Shown here: one piece after another, positions 62,891 through 64,000 of the stretch | Numbering within the stretch: position 1 is the stretch's first letter | Layout of the letters: every line of letters begins with the position of its first letter | Made by a program: the position numbers and the translations under genes | The notes under the pieces: generated by a model | Seen by the model: only the letters and a program-made list of their open reading frames with translations | The model's database searches: none | Told to the model about the DNA's origin: nothing | Origin: Metallyticus violacea | Taxonomy: Eukaryota; Arthropoda; Insecta; Mantodea; Metallyticidae | DNA: 64,000 nt | Assembly (NCBI GenBank): GCA_030762175.1 | Contig: CM060833.1 | Span: 70,719,501-70,783,500, forward strand | Reading direction: 5' to 3'

Positions 62891-63950
62891 AAAGCAATGA
62901 TAGAACTAACAAACGGGACAGATTATACAGATTATTTATTGACCTAGAGAAAGCATACGATCGAATTAATAGAGGGGCATTATGGTATAAATTATGCCAT
63001 AAAGGGATGAGTAAGGAGATGATTGTTTTGCTGAAGGAGCATATAAGAGTAATGTGTGTGTTCTGTGTTAGATGTGATGAAGATCATGTGGCTGAGGAAG
63101 TTACTCAAGACAGGGGATTTAGACAAGGATGTAAACTGAGTCTGAATATTTTCAATTTATTTATAAATGACATAATAGTAGGTTGACAGCAAGTGAATAT
63201 TCAAAAACCCATATTATATAAGCTGGAGATCTCGCCTGACGATTTAATGATTGCATCCATCGCAGGAATAGGTTTAAGGTATGTGTTATCAGAATTTATG
63301 AGGTACTGCAAAAAAGAGGCCTTAAAGTCAATCAAGAAAAGACTAAAATTATGGTATTTAAAGAGGGAAATTAAGTTTTTTTTTTTTTGTTTGTTTATTT
63401 ACAGATGCTCTTTAACATTTCAGGTCACCAGCATCTCATTCTATTCAGGATGTGAAACGACCCACAAATGTTGCTCAGAGGCCCTACTTTCAGGCTTGAG
63501 GCTCTTTTTCATGCCGTAAATGTATGACACGGGACCCACGGTTTTACTTCCCTTCTGAAGAAAGTCATACTTAGGATTTTTGCACCCAAAAAATTCATCA
63601 ATTTTGGCTGGGTTTGAACCAGCAATTTTGGGTTTAGAAGGCAAGTATGGTTACCACTACACTACCAGGAACAACAGGGATGGAATGGGGGATCTATGGC
63701 TAAGAAGAGATGATTTGGAGAGAGGTTTCTGGAAACAGATTAGAGTGAGGTTTGATGATATAGATGGGCAGATGTTACATTCTATTATGTGGGAAAAGAG
63801 TTTGTTAATGTTTTATCAGGAGATAAAAGAGGATGCCAAAAGAGAAAGATATATAAATTAGTAAGTGCAATAAGCAGGAGAGAGAAGGAATGGCATGGTT
63901 TAGATTAGGAATTTGGAGAAAAAGCGGTTTCACAACTAGTGATGAGCATG
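62890..63950 (+). pseudogene. Non-LTR reverse transcriptase relic, split by an S2 SINE
   Basis: RLYRLFIDLEKAYDRINRGA (62917) is RT motif A with its Asp. DRGFRQGCKLSLNIFNLFIN (63111) is motif B. ISPDDLMIASIAG (63232) is motif C, with DD kept but the preceding Ala/Phe changed. GLKVNQEKTKIMVFKEG (63318) follows after a frameshift. The S2 SINE then intervenes, and 63680-63860 (WLRRDDLERGFWKQIR...) may continue the protein. A stop sits after NDIIVG. Dead LINE copy, probably inside an RRP12 intron. Confidence 0.8.
63376..63665 (-). mobile_element. S2 SINE, full length, nested in LINE relic
   Basis: On the minus strand: head CCTGGTAGTGTAGTGGTAAC, box B GGTTCAAACCCAGCC, body and GAAATGTTAAAGAGCATCTG tail with TAAATAAACAAACA then a poly-A run (T-run on the plus strand at 63379-63390). 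Clear target duplications were not found. Confidence 0.9.
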
Positions 63951-64000
63951 GATTTTTTCCTATTTGTAGAAATGTGGAAAATGTAGAGCATAACCTGTTT

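Noticed and set aside
1..64000. CRISPR arrays, bacterial operons, ribosome binding sites, rRNA genes
   Set aside because: None seen. Spliced exons, SINEs and microsatellites show this is eukaryotic nuclear DNA.

Overview
This is a window of a eukaryotic nuclear genome, AT-rich, with kilobase-sized introns and a dense load of decayed mobile elements. The mix of mariner/Tc1 transposases, GIY-YIG Penelope-like elements (PLEs) and tRNA-derived SINEs points to an arthropod. An arachnid would fit, but I cannot fix the lineage from sequence alone. The only functional protein gene I can support is RRP12 (ribosomal RNA processing 12), on the minus strand. Its last eight coding exons (60977 down to 30349) encode the C-terminal 422 residues and run off the right side of the window. 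All eight joins keep frame, every intron is GT-AG, and an AATAAA lies about 30 nt past the stop. Layout. 1-22.6 kb: no functional gene seen. It holds two mariner relics, LINE and mariner scraps, a long-TIR Tc1-like element, a second short Tc1-like element, a 653-bp TIR element with TA target duplication, and copies of two SINE families (called S1 and S2 here). This part is CpG-rich. 22.6-30.3 kb: CpG almost disappears. It holds PLE scraps, further SINE-like repeats and a broken copy of an uncharacterised arthropod protein family with a 300-bp internal tandem duplication. 30.3-61 kb: RRP12, whose introns carry Tigger/pogo, hAT, Tc1, mariner, LINE and PLE relics, S1/S2 SINEs and purine-rich microsatellites. 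61-64 kb: purine microsatellite, S2 copies and a LINE reverse-transcriptase relic split by an S2 insertion; presumably still inside an RRP12 intron. The most interesting structure is a set of about eleven short PLE pseudo-LTR pieces. At least four contain a complete hammerhead-ribozyme core (CUGANGA, stem II, GAAAC). Stem II varies with compensating changes, and stem III is a palindrome whose sequence differs between copies while staying (nearly) self-complementary, as expected of dimeric hammerheads. Several copies are foldbacks, and one is nested inside another PLE with a 14-bp target duplication.
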